A DNA stretch of 64,000 bases, taken from Aquimixticola soesokkakensis. Its GTDB lineage: Bacteria > Pseudomonadota > Alphaproteobacteria > Rhodobacterales > Rhodobacteraceae. A model generated the notes under the pieces. The model did not search any database. It worked only from the letters and a program-made list of their open reading frames with translations, and had not been told where the DNA came from. Of this stretch, positions 55,022 to 64,000 are shown piece after piece (position 1 is the first letter of the stretch; the number at the start of each line of letters is the position of its first letter). The position numbers and the translations under genes were made by a program. The stretch spans positions 186,001 to 250,000 of the forward strand of contig NZ_FWFS01000004.1 of the NCBI RefSeq assembly GCF_900172375.1, read 5' to 3'.

Positions 55022-57142
55022 TTATGCCTCCTCGGCGATGAGCGCGCAAAACGCCGCGCAGAAATTGTTCAGGGGATATGGCTTGTCGACCAGCGCCGCG
55101 ATTTCGGCAACGGCATACATTCCGCTGTCAGGCAGGTATTCGTAGCTAAATGGTGCAACCCATGGATCGCTATCCGCTAGATTGCCGCCCGTGGCATCGC
55201 CGTCTGATCCATCCGCGTATGCGACACGGACCTGCGCACCGGAGAGCGGGGGCGTACCGAGCGTGATCTTTACTGTGCAGTTACCGACAATTTCGACGCT
55301 CGAAATTGTCACCGCGCTATCATTGACATAGACCTTAAACCCACGATTGCTCAGCAATGTTGCGGCACTGCCATTGTAAAACGAGCGCCATTGAAGTGGA
55401 GGCTCCGGGGTATGAAAATCGACCAGAATTTCAGGCCCGCGCACGCGTGCTGCGCGCGGTGAGAGCGGGTGCCAATCGTGGCCATGCAGCGTCACCAGCG
55501 ACATGACTTTTCCGATCTGACACGCCAGCCACCTGCTGCCATTACTGTCCAGGTGCGTGCCCTTGTCTGTTACAGGGTATGAGGGCGCGGCGAGGAAAAC
55601 ATTCGCGCGCTCTTGCGCCATTTCCAACTGGCGCTGCGCAACCCGCGCGCTCGCATATGTCTGCTTTGTTTGGTACGTGTAAATCGCGGGCCGGGCGCTC
55701 TGACCAGACGCCGCGAGAATTGTGGCCTCTAGTGCATCGAAGTACGCAAGTGTGCCAGACTTAAAGTCTGTGCCGTCTGTGCCGTCTTGGTCACTCTCTC
55801 CTTGCATATGAAGAATAGAGTTGACGCCATAGCTTACCCCCGCAGCAATTGCTTGGGCTTTTACTGCGGCAACAGCGTCCTCAACACGCGCATAATAATC
55901 CGGCGATGACCCATCAGACAGCTCGGAAATCGACTTCCCCCCGACACCGCAAGATGTCAGCACAATTTTCTTAGTGACCTCGCTCGCGCGCATTTGCTGA
56001 CGAAGCCACTCAATTTGTAAGGTGATCAGAGCAGCGAGGTCAGGCATTTCCCCAGGCACATTATCTCCAGCAGCAAGTGCCGCGACCTCGACGTCCGTCA
56101 GTATCGCCGAAAAATCGGCAGATTGGGTGACACATCGTGCAGGGTTTAGGACATCAGTCCCAAGAGCTGCCCAACCATCGGTGAATTTGCCATCAGGACG
56201 AATGCTATCGCCAAGCATGTAGATGCCCAGCGATGTTGTCAGTGCGGTCGATGTGGTGAGCGCTGGCCATGCTTCTTGCCCGTTAGAGAGAGACTGCCCT
56301 GTCGTGATGTGGTGCGAGATGCCCCAAACAGGCCGCGCGACATTCGATTGCCGCCCACGCACTTGCATCGATGCCGCATATGCCGCGCTGTCGATAGCTG
56401 CGATTTCAGCCGCAGAGAACGTCGTAGCCGAGGCAGATGGTAGCAGCTTTGGCCCGTCCAGCGCATCGACGCTCGCGAACCCATCGTCATCAATCATCAG
56501 GACGAGGCTGTGCCGGTCATCTTGTTCGATGCCAATTGTTCCCGCGTCGATAGCGCCCAACGCAAACCGTAAGCCGCTGGGGGCGCCATAATAGGCACCG
56601 TCTGCAGCGATGTAGGCGCTCGCGAACCCATCGTCATCGACAACAGCTTGATCAACCTCGGCTGCATCGTCCTGCTCTATTGTCGCATCAAACTGCGCCT
56701 GGCTGACTTTATCGACCATCACTGCCGTGGCTGGCACCGTTGTCGTGAGAACTGCTACATCGCCCGTGTCGTGCAGGTACTCATAGTAAGCGACGGTGGC
56801 CGGATCATCTGTGCGAACTTTGAAAATGTCGCTGACGGCAGTTGCAGCAAGGCCCGCTGCCGTGTTGGCATAGATCGGGCTTTCCACGAACTCGCGCGCT
56901 TCTTGGGCGGCAAGGCGGGTGTCGTGTGCTGACGCCGTCTCTTCGAGGTCCGTGGCGCGTGTGGCCAAACTGCTCGCCTGCGCATCAACCGAAGCCAATC
57001 GCTCGCTGATCGCGCCAGAACCGGCGGCTTGGATGAACAGATCGGCAACCATCTGTTGCGCGGTCGATCCGTCCTTATTGACCAGCACCGCATCAGACAG
57101 CGGCACCGTATCGACGTTGTTCGTTGCTACACCATTGGCCAT
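55022..57142 (-). CDS. Phage tail protein with SGNH-type acetylesterase domain
   Basis: 706 residues. An N-terminal attachment part (about 1-150, with a coiled stretch LASVDAQASSLATRATDLEETASAHDTRLA) and a region with two DDDGFAS copies (169-175 and 218-224). An SGNH hydrolase domain follows (about 275-545): block I TTGQSLSNG (Ser284), Gly in SCGVGGKSI, block III MQGESDQ (446-452) and block V DKGTH (Asp526, His530). C-terminal beta domain. It probably removes acetyl groups from a surface polysaccharide of the host during adsorption. Base use looks less GC-rich than the host genes. Confidence 0.82.
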   Translation of the reverse strand: MANGVATNNVDTVPLSDAVLVNKDGSTAQQMVADLFIQAAGSGAISERLASVDAQASSLATRATDLEETASAHDTRLAAQEAREFVESPIYANTAAGLAATAVSDIFKVRTDDPATVAYYEYLHDTGDVAVLTTTVPATAVMVDKVSQAQFDATIEQDDAAEVDQAVVDDDGFASAYIAADGAYYGAPSGLRFALGAIDAGTIGIEQDDRHSLVLMIDDDGFASVDALDGPKLLPSASATTFSAAEIAAIDSAAYAASMQVRGRQSNVARPVWGISHHITTGQSLSNGQEAWPALTTSTALTTSLGIYMLGDSIRPDGKFTDGWAALGTDVLNPARCVTQSADFSAILTDVEVAALAAGDNVPGEMPDLAALITLQIEWLRQQMRASEVTKKIVLTSCGVGGKSISELSDGSSPDYYARVEDAVAAVKAQAIAAGVSYGVNSILHMQGESDQDGTDGTDFKSGTLAYFDALEATILAASGQSARPAIYTYQTKQTYASARVAQRQLEMAQERANVFLAAPSYPVTDKGTHLDSNGSRWLACQIGKVMSLVTLHGHDWHPLSPRAARVRGPEILVDFHTPEPPLQWRSFYNGSAATLLSNRGFKVYVNDSAVTISSVEIVGNCTVKITLGTPPLSGAQVRVAYADGSDGDATGGNLADSDPWVAPFSYEYLPDSGMYAVAEIAALVDKPYPLNNFCAAFCALIAEEA

Positions 57143-57151
57143 GGGCGTCTC

Positions 57152-60100
57152 CTAAATGATGCTGATTTCAAAGGGGCCGGCGACCGGCCCCGGCAGATCG
57201 TCTGCATTGCGCGGCTCGATCCAGATGAAGTGGGTGCCCTGTGTGAGGCAGCCAGAGGTTTCGAGGTAAGCGGTGACGTCGTCCAGCGCGCCATCAAAGG
57301 CGCTGGAGGCGGCAAACCCGAGCGTGTCATTGCCGCTCACGGCCTGAATGCGGTCGCTGTAGGTGCCGCTGGCTGTGATGGCCGTTCCGGGGCGATCCGA
57401 ACCGCCGGTCAGGCGCGGTGTCAGGGTTCCGGCCGAGCTGCCGTCGACCGCAAAGCCGATGCGGTAGAACTTGCCCGCCGTCGTGTCGATTGGCTGGCTG
57501 ATGGCGTCGGCCGTGCCTGCGGTATGGGGGGCAACCCCGCCCGCGATGGCCCAGCCCGCCTCCAGCGTCCAATCCCCCGCGTTGTTCATCGAACCGCCCG
57601 CAACAAGGTTCTCGCGCGTCGTGTCGCCCAGCGTGGTCGAGTAGCTCGACTGCGGCGTGACGGCGATTGCAGCGCCGACCGCGTCGGTCTCGCGGTCCAG
57701 CGTGGCCGACGTAGAGCGATAGATTTGCAGCGCCGTGGTGGCCGTGTCATCGCCGGTGGCGATCTGGATCAGCGCCCCGCCGAGCAGCGTGGTGATCGTG
57801 ATCCCGGCTTCATCCAGAGCGGCAGGAATATCCGCATCCTGCGCGCCGACGACAATCGCGACGGTCGGTGTATATGGCCCTGTGATGTCCGTGGCGCTGA
57901 GGCCGCGCGCGCGGATCTCGACCGGATCGCCGGTTTCATAGCCAGCGATATCGCCACCGCCCTCAGCGGCCGCAATCGTCACCGTGGTCCACTCGGTGGC
58001 CCCTGACGCGCGATGATCGATCTCGAACTTTGATGTGGGCACCGTACCCGCTCCCGGCTCGATCAGGTAGGTGACGAGGCCCTCGGTCTCGGTGCCCGAC
58101 ACGCCGCTCACGACCGACACGAAACGCGGGGCCGAGGGTTGCAGCAGGTTCTCGTCGATCTCTGCCCCCACACGGCTGGACCACGCGGGGATCTCGGTCG
58201 CGGCAAGCTCAATGTCGATCTCGGGGGCAGCGGCCACCATGCTCAGGATAGAACAGGCGTCGGTCGTGGTTTCGACATTGCGCACGATGTGGTGGTAGGC
58301 CGTCTGGGTGGCACGCCCGAACTGGACGATCTCGCCAATCGCAGGCACCGGCCCCGTGCCGACAAGTGTCAGGATCGCGGTCTCGCCCGCCACCGTCTGC
58401 ACGATCCTGACAGTCGAGATGCCGACGACATCGTCCGCATCCTCGAACCAACGAAACCGCAACGCATAGTCCACGCCCTCGGCCATCTCGACGTGGTCAT
58501 CCAGCTCGATGATCGAGCCAAAGATTTTGCGCACACGACCCGTCATATGGTCGCGCGAAAGGGTGTAGTGGTTGGTCATCACGTCATCTCCGCGCGTGGC
58601 CACGCGAAACAGCCCGTCCTGCGTGGCCTCGAAGGTGTCAGGGCGATAGAGGGCCTCAAGCTGACGACGACGCACCTCGCGCCAGACCTCGGGCGCGTAG
58701 ACCTTGCCGGACATCGGCAGCTCTTCGGTGATCTCGATATCGCCCTCGTAACCGGGCCAGCGAATTTGACGCTGCGTTTCCTTGTAGTCGTTGTCAGCGT
58801 CCAAAAACGTGACCACCGAGGCATGTGGCGGCTTGAAATACGACCGCCGCGTCTTGAACGACCACGAGTTGCGCGGGCTGATGTGATCGACGATCAGCGC
58901 GTCCTGCGAGGGCCGGTCGATCACCACGCCATACTTGCGCCCGTCATGGCGCGGCGTGGCGCGCCCCGCAGCTGCGACCTCTGTGAGGATATCGCGCAGG
59001 GTCGTGCCGGTGTCCGACAGCGCGGCATTGTAGGTCAGACCGCGTGTCGTGCAAAAGTCGTGCCAGTCCTGCAGCAGGTCCAGATCAAGCTGGGCATCGC
59101 TACGTGGTTCAGGGAGCGCCGGGGCTTGCAAAACGTGGCGGTAGAGCGAGGCAGGGTTCTCGGTCGCACGGGTGATCCATGTGCCGGATGCGCTGTCCCA
59201 ATCCGGGCAAACCCGCGCAATCATGCAATTGAAATTATCCAGTGTCCCGGACAGTTGATGCGTGGCCTTGATCCGCAGGGCGACCAGAGCCAAAGGGCGC
59301 GGATAGGCCAGCGGGTATTCAGGGCGCAGGGTCTGCAGCGCGGCCCATGTCGTGCTTTGTTGGACTTTGGTGCTGGTGGTCTCATCCGTCAGCATCGTCA
59401 GGCGGACCTGCCAGCGCGCACGGCTTGGAAACTGCCACGTGTGCTGACGGTAAAATCCTTCGGCCTTCTTGGCCGATACCTTCAGTTCCTCCACCAGCTG
59501 CCATTCCGTGGCCTCGACGAGGCGCTGCTCGATCCGCACGAACACCGTGCGTTTCACCTTGTCGCCATCTCTGTTGTACTTGATCAGACCGGAGGGCCAC
59601 GACAACAGCACAGAGGCACCGGAGGCATCGGGGCCGGTGGTGCGCACAATCGGTGTCTCGACGGCAGGCTCGTCGTCAATGACCTCCCCTGCATCGTCAC
59701 GAGGCAGCGGGCGCGTCAGTTCGACCCCGACTTGCTCCTCAACAACCTGACGCGGATAAAGGCTGCAAGGCAGCTCACCGGCAAGGCCGTAGCGCACTTC
59801 GGTTTCGACCTCGTCATATTCTGACAGGCTGGTTTCACCGATGCGCATGTCGTCAACCGCAACTTGCCCCTCGCCCAACACATAGAACACGCGCAAAAAC
59901 TGCGTATTTCCGACGATTTCGCTGTAGGGCAAGGCTGCAAGAGGCGGCGCAACACGCATCCGCCCCAAGATGACCGGCACCGCGCCATTGGGCAGTGCCT
60001 GGTTCTTCAGGCCTGTGATTGAATAGGTATTATTCGCATCATCTGCGCTGGCGGGCGGGATCAGGGCATTGATCAAAAGGTTGCCCAGCAGGGTGACGCC

Positions 60101-60496
60101 GGTCATCACCAACGCCGTGCCAACCGTGGTCGACACACCCAGTGCCCCTGCGACCGCCGCGCCAAACGCACCCCCCGCCGCGATAGCCGCGACCGAAACC
60201 ACGATGGACAGGATTGAACCCAGCGCCCCTTTGCCCGGCACGATGCGGATCACGACCTGCACACCGGGGCGCGGACGCACCCCCCGCCAATACTGCGGCG
60301 CAACCGTGTCCATGGCTGTGGCCGTCACGAGCGCGACTTGCGTATGCGCCAGATCAGCCCCCGTGGCCCCCGGCAGGGCCATTCGCACGATCTGATCGAG
60401 CGTCATGCCATGCGGTACGTCGAGGCGCACCTGTTCCTGAGCACCGGGCCAACGCGGGGCGGCGAGCACCGGTACATGGGTCAAATCCCGGCTCAT
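57152..60496 (-). CDS. Tail tip protein J / TipJ family host-specificity protein
   Basis: 1114 residues. The central tail-tip protein of lambda-like siphoviruses. N-terminal ~120 residues, then a hydrophobic Gly/Ala-rich segment (ILSIVVSVAAIAAGGAFGAAVAGALG, about 95-150), then the TipJ core with VILGRMRVAPPLAALPY, FYVLGEGQVAVDDMRIGETSLSEYD. Fibronectin-like repeats fill the middle. A C-terminal beta-sandwich (about 960-1085, GSMNNAGDWTLEAGW) resembles a carbohydrate-binding module. Start overlaps the NlpC gene stop by 4 bp. Confidence 0.9.
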   Translation of the reverse strand: MSRDLTHVPVLAAPRWPGAQEQVRLDVPHGMTLDQIVRMALPGATGADLAHTQVALVTATAMDTVAPQYWRGVRPRPGVQVVIRIVPGKGALGSILSIVVSVAAIAAGGAFGAAVAGALGVSTTVGTALVMTGVTLLGNLLINALIPPASADDANNTYSITGLKNQALPNGAVPVILGRMRVAPPLAALPYSEIVGNTQFLRVFYVLGEGQVAVDDMRIGETSLSEYDEVETEVRYGLAGELPCSLYPRQVVEEQVGVELTRPLPRDDAGEVIDDEPAVETPIVRTTGPDASGASVLLSWPSGLIKYNRDGDKVKRTVFVRIEQRLVEATEWQLVEELKVSAKKAEGFYRQHTWQFPSRARWQVRLTMLTDETTSTKVQQSTTWAALQTLRPEYPLAYPRPLALVALRIKATHQLSGTLDNFNCMIARVCPDWDSASGTWITRATENPASLYRHVLQAPALPEPRSDAQLDLDLLQDWHDFCTTRGLTYNAALSDTGTTLRDILTEVAAAGRATPRHDGRKYGVVIDRPSQDALIVDHISPRNSWSFKTRRSYFKPPHASVVTFLDADNDYKETQRQIRWPGYEGDIEITEELPMSGKVYAPEVWREVRRRQLEALYRPDTFEATQDGLFRVATRGDDVMTNHYTLSRDHMTGRVRKIFGSIIELDDHVEMAEGVDYALRFRWFEDADDVVGISTVRIVQTVAGETAILTLVGTGPVPAIGEIVQFGRATQTAYHHIVRNVETTTDACSILSMVAAAPEIDIELAATEIPAWSSRVGAEIDENLLQPSAPRFVSVVSGVSGTETEGLVTYLIEPGAGTVPTSKFEIDHRASGATEWTTVTIAAAEGGGDIAGYETGDPVEIRARGLSATDITGPYTPTVAIVVGAQDADIPAALDEAGITITTLLGGALIQIATGDDTATTALQIYRSTSATLDRETDAVGAAIAVTPQSSYSTTLGDTTRENLVAGGSMNNAGDWTLEAGWAIAGGVAPHTAGTADAISQPIDTTAGKFYRIGFAVDGSSAGTLTPRLTGGSDRPGTAITASGTYSDRIQAVSGNDTLGFAASSAFDGALDDVTAYLETSGCLTQGTHFIWIEPRNADDLPGPVAGPFEISII

Positions 60497-60963
60497 CGCG
60501 CGGCCTCGCAGATGATTTGTACGGGGCGTTGAACATCCGTTTCAAAGACCCGTGAACGGTGCCTGTAATGCCCGTCAAAACGGTGTTGCCATTTACCTGA
60601 GTGGTACTCCTCGAGCTTGGCCTGATCCTCGGCCGCGATGTGGATCATCAGCCCATGGCGCACCACGATCCCCACATGCGACGAGAACCGCCCCTGCCGG
60701 AATACGGCGATGTCAAAGGCCACGGCGGGGCCAGTGACCGGCACCCAGAGCGGCGAGGACGTGGCCCCTGCGATCATGGCCGCGCATTCGCCTTGCTCGT
60801 CTGGCGAGCTGTAGCCGAGGTATTCCGGCAGGCTGATGCCCAGCTCCTCTTGGTAGATGACGCAGGCCAGCCCCCAGCAATCTGCGCCCTCGCGCGTGCG
60901 GCCAAGGTCGGCCTGCGGAATGCCAATGAATTTGTTCGACCAGCTCATGCGATCCATCCTCAT
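60493..60963 (-). CDS. NlpC/P60 tail-tip peptidase
   Basis: 156 residues. Papain-like triad Cys29 (GADCWGLA), His96 (SSHVGIV) and His108 (LMIHIA), typical of tail assembly proteins K/gp14 that cut peptidoglycan peptide bridges. The start at 60963 overlaps the previous stop (ATGA). C-terminal tail RHRSRVFETD. Sits between a DUF1833-like tail protein and TipJ, the expected position for protein K. Confidence 0.88.
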   Translation of the reverse strand: MRMDRMSWSNKFIGIPQADLGRTREGADCWGLACVIYQEELGISLPEYLGYSSPDEQGECAAMIAGATSSPLWVPVTGPAVAFDIAVFRQGRFSSHVGIVVRHGLMIHIAAEDQAKLEEYHSGKWQHRFDGHYRHRSRVFETDVQRPVQIICEAAR

Positions 60964-61484
60964 TGATGCAGCCCCGGAAACTTCGCCCGCGTCATGCGAC
61001 CGGGCGGGTAATACTCCAGCTCGATCTCCTCGCGTGACAGCGTGAGGCTGATCTCGGTGTCGGCGATCTCGGCCACGCTCAGCTGGAGGTCCAGCACCTC
61101 CTCCTCAATCAGGTCGGGCGACGAGGCCAGAACGCCCGCAATGTGGATCGTTGCCAGATCGGTGAACGAGCGCAGCACCTCGGCGTAGGCCGCGTCCAGA
61201 ACGTCCAGCACGATGCGCGCCTCGCCCGGATCGTCCTGGCTATCCGACGGCAGCACGGCAGAGGCGAGCACGAACAGATATGGATCAGTGGCCGGATTTG
61301 CGCCGCGCCAGCTCGAGCGCGTGCCATAGATCAACGGATCGCTCGATATCCGCTCGGCGTTGTCGGTCGAGAGCCGGATCGGCGCGTCAAGATCGGGATG
61401 GTTGATCTCGAACAGGATCACCTCGATCTCGCTCGTGGCGACAGCGTCTTGCGCCATGCGGGCGTTCAAAGAAAGGCGTCTCAT
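60960..61484 (-). CDS. DUF1833-like minor tail protein
   Basis: 174 residues, beta-rich, starting MRRLSLNARMAQDAVATSEIEVILFEINHPDL. The block RIVLDVLDAAYAEVLRSF and the Pro-Gly-Arg-rich end (PPGRMTRAKFPGLHQ) fit the DUF1833 family seen beside NlpC/P60 genes in phage tail modules, equivalent in position to lambda L. Overlaps both neighbours by 4 bp. Confidence 0.75.
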   Translation of the reverse strand: MRRLSLNARMAQDAVATSEIEVILFEINHPDLDAPIRLSTDNAERISSDPLIYGTRSSWRGANPATDPYLFVLASAVLPSDSQDDPGEARIVLDVLDAAYAEVLRSFTDLATIHIAGVLASSPDLIEEEVLDLQLSVAEIADTEISLTLSREEIELEYYPPGRMTRAKFPGLHQ

Positions 61485-61903
61485 GGCATCACCACCACTG
61501 AAAATGTTTTGCGAAACTCGACTTGGCCTTCAACGGTCTCGACCGGCACCTGCTCGCCGAAACTGCACAGCCATTGTGCCGCAAGCAGGATAGGTGCGCC
61601 CTCGGCCGTCAGCAGCGGGCGGCCATCCGTCGCCAGCAGCGGCCAGCCGTCGGTTGTCGGATCGGGCATCCAGAACAGATGGGTGCCCTCGGCGCAGTCC
61701 TCGTGGAAAAAACGGTCAAAAATGGCTTTGCCGTTGCGGGTGAGGACCAGTGACAGGTTCACTGTTTTGGACACCGAGGAAAACCGGCGCCGGAACGAGG
61801 GCGGCCCCGCATCGGCTTGCCGCTTGGCGCGCGCATCCTGCGGCGTGACCTGCCATGTCTTGCGCTCAGGCTTGGGGAGTGTGGGGGGCCATGTCAGGAT
61901 CAT
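61481..61903 (-). CDS. Minor tail protein (lambda M-like position)
   Basis: 140 residues. MILTWPPTLPKPERKTWQVTPQDARAKRQ at the start and a beta-rich rest ending EGQVEFRKTFSVVVMP. Between the tape measure and the DUF1833 gene, the place of lambda M. Overlaps both neighbours by 4 bp. No catalytic residues. Confidence 0.72.
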   Translation of the reverse strand: MILTWPPTLPKPERKTWQVTPQDARAKRQADAGPPSFRRRFSSVSKTVNLSLVLTRNGKAIFDRFFHEDCAEGTHLFWMPDPTTDGWPLLATDGRPLLTAEGAPILLAAQWLCSFGEQVPVETVEGQVEFRKTFSVVVMP

Positions 61904-64000
61904 CCGCGACCCGTCCCGCGCTGGCGCAGGCCATAGGTCGAGCGCATCTGCCGCTTGGCAGCACCGCCCGACAGGCCTGTGGCCGTCGCTTCAGCGAGGA
62001 TGTAGCTTTGCTGGCGCTGTCCGCGCGCGTCCGTGGTTTCCTCAACCTCCATCGCCATCGGGACGGAGGTGTTGTTCACAAGCACCGGCTGCAGCTGGAC
62101 CACATTCTGAGGTGCCGAATTTGCAGCCCCCGCTGTCAGGAATGGATAGGCGCTGGCCGCGCTGACATAGCCGCCCTTGGCATAGCCCTTCATCGTGCCG
62201 CGCCGGATGGCTTCGAGGTTCCCAACGCCAATGCGCGCGGTCGATGCGGCGTCGAACACATATTCTTTCTGGTGGACCACACCGGCGACTTTCTTGGGAT
62301 CGGAGCCACCGGTTGCACCGCCGATCTCAAAGCCCGGAACGCCGATCCCGCCCAGCACCGAGCCAAGGAAACTGCCAAACAGCCCGCCACCGGCACCGCC
62401 ACCCTGACCGATCCCCGCCAAAGCCTGCCCGAACACATCAAAGCCACCGCCAAGCGTGCCGAGGTTCTGCGTGGCGTCCTTGATGGTGTCGCTGAACCCC
62501 TGAAGCTCCGAGCCGGGCAGCGAAATACCAAAGGCTCCCGGACGCATTCCCTCGAGCCATTCAGGCGTACCGTGCTGGTGCGTCGCGTCGCCTGCACCAA
62601 GAGACGGCCCCTGTAACTGACTGATCCAAGACATATTGGAAGCATCAGAAAATTTTGGATTTGCATAGCTCAGATGATCGCCGACACTGGATGACATTCC
62701 TCCAGCGCGCTGGATCAGCCAGTTGTCGACAACCGCGTCGATTTTGGCAGAGACCTGCGACATGGGAATGTCATCGACCGAAGAACGCCCGTTTGCCCAA
62801 GCGACTGGGCCATTGATGTCAGAAAACTGGGAACGCGCGTTCACAACGCCCGCGACAGTGTCGCCCCATTTCCCCGACGCCATCCGGTTCATGATCGTGT
62901 CAATGATGCCTTCAGCTTGCCCGTCACCGGCACTCGGCACCCACTCGGTTGCGACTGTCTTCTTGAGATTGACAATGTCCGCCGCCGAGAGGGACAGAAC
63001 ACCATCGCGCATGCCACCCGTGGTCAAAGGGGCAGCAGCCCCCAGACCACCCAAGCCGCCCAGCGTGCCCATGGTGCTGATCGTCACGCTGCTAGCCGTG
63101 ACCCGCATCGTCGCAATGGATTGCGCGGCACTGCGCGCGGCATGAGCGGGATCGACGACTTCGCCCTTGCCCATCAGCCGGCCCCAGATACCACCAAGCC
63201 CGCCCACGTCACCGATGGTACCGCCGTTGGTTCCCAAAATCGCGTTCTTGAGCGGGTTCTTGATGGCAATGTCGGTGAGCATGCCTCTGATTTCGTCAGC
63301 GAAGCCCTCGAGCGCGCCGGAAAAATCCCCCTCAAGCAACTTGTCAATCGAACCGTCAATCGCGGCTTCAGCAGCCGAGCCGACCCGATCCCATGCATCC
63401 GCCATGCGATCGATCTCAGTGCGCAGGTCAGCCATTTTTGCGGCTTCGTCGCGGATCTGATCGGCTTGCTTTCCTGACAGGCCCAATTCGCGGATCTTCT
63501 TCTCGGCCTCAAAGAGCGCGAGCGTCCTGCTCCGGATCGCCTCCGACTGCCCCAAGAGCATCTGCTCAAGGCGCAGGTCCGCCAAGCTCTCTTGCTGGGC
63601 CTTCGAATACTCTCTGAGCTTTGAGGCGCGATCGGCCGTCCTGTCCGCTGCCGCCTGATCCGCATAGGCTTGGCGCAGCTGATCCGTGATTTCGCTCAAG
63701 CGGACCTTCTCGTCGCCTTCTGCCGCCGCAGCAGCAGCGACCAAGGGACGCAAGGTCAATTCTTCTTGCAGCAGGCGGTTGACGTCCTCTGCCTTGATGA
63801 TCCCGGCCGCGACCTGTTCGGTGAGCCGCATGCGGATATCCGTCTCGGCGCGCAGGTCAGAAATCTGCGTCTGTCCGGTGGCGAGCGTTTGCTCGATGAC
63901 CTTCTGGCGCGCACGGCGCGTGGCCATGTCGATTTCCGTCTGCGAGACCTCTTGGTCAGCCATTTCCAAAAGCGTGCGGCGCGCTTCCATTTCCGCGCGT
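61900..64000 (-). CDS. Tail tape measure protein with muralytic domain, N-terminus missing
   Basis: The frame is still open at the window end, so the visible ~700 residues are the C-terminal part. Residues read: long helical coiled region (LRAETDIRMRLTEQV, LREYSKAQQESLADLRLEQMLLG), a tape-measure-like TEIDRMADAWDRVGSAAEAAIDGSIDKLL, then a Gly-rich stretch. An embedded SleB-like cell-wall hydrolase domain follows (around 62,600-62,970): TEWVPSAGDGQAEGII..NRM and WGDTVAGVVNARSQFSDI, with a possible catalytic Glu in ATEW. C-terminal GGYVSAASAYPFLTAG. It measures tail length and probably degrades peptidoglycan locally during DNA entry. Confidence 0.85.
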   Translation of the reverse strand, partial: RAEMEARRTLLEMADQEVSQTEIDMATRRARQKVIEQTLATGQTQISDLRAETDIRMRLTEQVAAGIIKAEDVNRLLQEELTLRPLVAAAAAAEGDEKVRLSEITDQLRQAYADQAAADRTADRASKLREYSKAQQESLADLRLEQMLLGQSEAIRSRTLALFEAEKKIRELGLSGKQADQIRDEAAKMADLRTEIDRMADAWDRVGSAAEAAIDGSIDKLLEGDFSGALEGFADEIRGMLTDIAIKNPLKNAILGTNGGTIGDVGGLGGIWGRLMGKGEVVDPAHAARSAAQSIATMRVTASSVTISTMGTLGGLGGLGAAAPLTTGGMRDGVLSLSAADIVNLKKTVATEWVPSAGDGQAEGIIDTIMNRMASGKWGDTVAGVVNARSQFSDINGPVAWANGRSSVDDIPMSQVSAKIDAVVDNWLIQRAGGMSSSVGDHLSYANPKFSDASNMSWISQLQGPSLGAGDATHQHGTPEWLEGMRPGAFGISLPGSELQGFSDTIKDATQNLGTLGGGFDVFGQALAGIGQGGGAGGGLFGSFLGSVLGGIGVPGFEIGGATGGSDPKKVAGVVHQKEYVFDAASTARIGVGNLEAIRRGTMKGYAKGGYVSAASAYPFLTAGAANSAPQNVVQLQPVLVNNTSVPMAMEVEETTDARGQRQQSYILAEATATGLSGGAAKRQMRSTYGLRQRGTGRG

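Larger units (their letters stand above)
52858..64000 (-). mobile_element. Prophage tail module (partial prophage)
   Basis: Ten minus-strand genes in typical tail order: tape measure, two small tail proteins, NlpC/P60, TipJ, tail fibre/esterase and distal adhesin genes. Most neighbours overlap by 1-4 bp. It begins beside tRNA-Cys and runs past the window end, so capsid, integrase and regulatory genes would lie outside. Siphovirus-like (lambda-type tail tip). It does not have the orfg12-15 set of the Rhodobacter gene transfer agent. Confidence 0.85.

Noticed and set aside
52858-64000. Gene transfer agent cluster
   Set aside because: NlpC/P60 next to a large tail-tip protein recalls the GTA, but DUF1833/TipJ and the esterase and Gly-rich fibre genes fit an ordinary lambda-like prophage.

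Overview
The window looks like a chromosome segment of an alphaproteobacterium of the Rhodobacterales (roseobacter/Rhodobacter type). Grounds: high-GC coding throughout, the hom-recJ, metR-metF, deoC-ALDH16 and pcm-tolC neighbourhoods, DUF3572/DUF6280/DUF983-type small proteins, and a PopZ-like gene. About 52.7 kb is host backbone. The last ~11 kb is the tail module of a prophage.

Layout. 1-6 kb: a lipoprotein, homoserine dehydrogenase, RecJ, a tandem pair of tRNA-Glu genes each with its own promoter, and a gamma-glutamyltransferase-family enzyme. 6-13 kb (minus strand): a three-gene locus encoding transglutaminase-DUF2126, circularly permuted ATP-grasp/alpha-E, and a second transglutaminase, which is a predicted peptide-modification system. 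13-18 kb: signalling genes (H-NOX-like protein plus GGDEF cyclase, HAD phosphatase, MarR, DUF3572, PleD-type cyclase). 18-21 kb: an ECF sigma factor, a membrane protein, a membrane-anchored periplasmic sensor and an EF-hand protein, resembling the CnrH/CnrY/CnrX arrangement. 21-29 kb: DUF983, lipocalin, lipoprotein, aldo/keto reductase, SDR, metG, tRNA-Leu, a Flp-like pilin, an inositol monophosphatase-family protein, and metR diverging from metF. 30-36 kb: a DUF2235 hydrolase, a beta-lactamase-fold protein lacking its catalytic residues, and valS. 36-40 kb: regulator-deoC-ALDH16 operon for deoxyribose catabolism. 40-49 kb: class V aminotransferase, tyrosine phosphatase plus ABC exporter, a mini glycosyltransferase-like protein, ygfZ, efp, DUF6280, cobQ. 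48.6-52.5 kb (minus): popZ-like scaffold, tolC and a pcm-like methyltransferase. 52.6 kb: tRNA-Cys, then the prophage tail genes in tightly overlapping order (tape measure with a muralytic domain, two small tail proteins, NlpC/P60, TipJ, an SGNH-esterase tail protein, adhesin-like distal genes).

Most notable: (1) an H-NOX-fold protein that has lost the heme-ligating residues yet is translationally coupled to a diguanylate cyclase; (2) a large acidic protein with PopZ-like ends in the pcm-tolC neighbourhood; (3) the CnrYXH-like circuit linked to an EF-hand protein; (4) a dead beta-lactamase-fold protein; (5) many short perfect tandem duplications (11-24 bp) at gene ends and in intergenic spaces, several including the stop codon of the adjacent gene; (6) the prophage/tRNA-Cys junction carrying what looks like an IS21-type end. 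All functional calls are from reading translations and motifs; no database search was possible.
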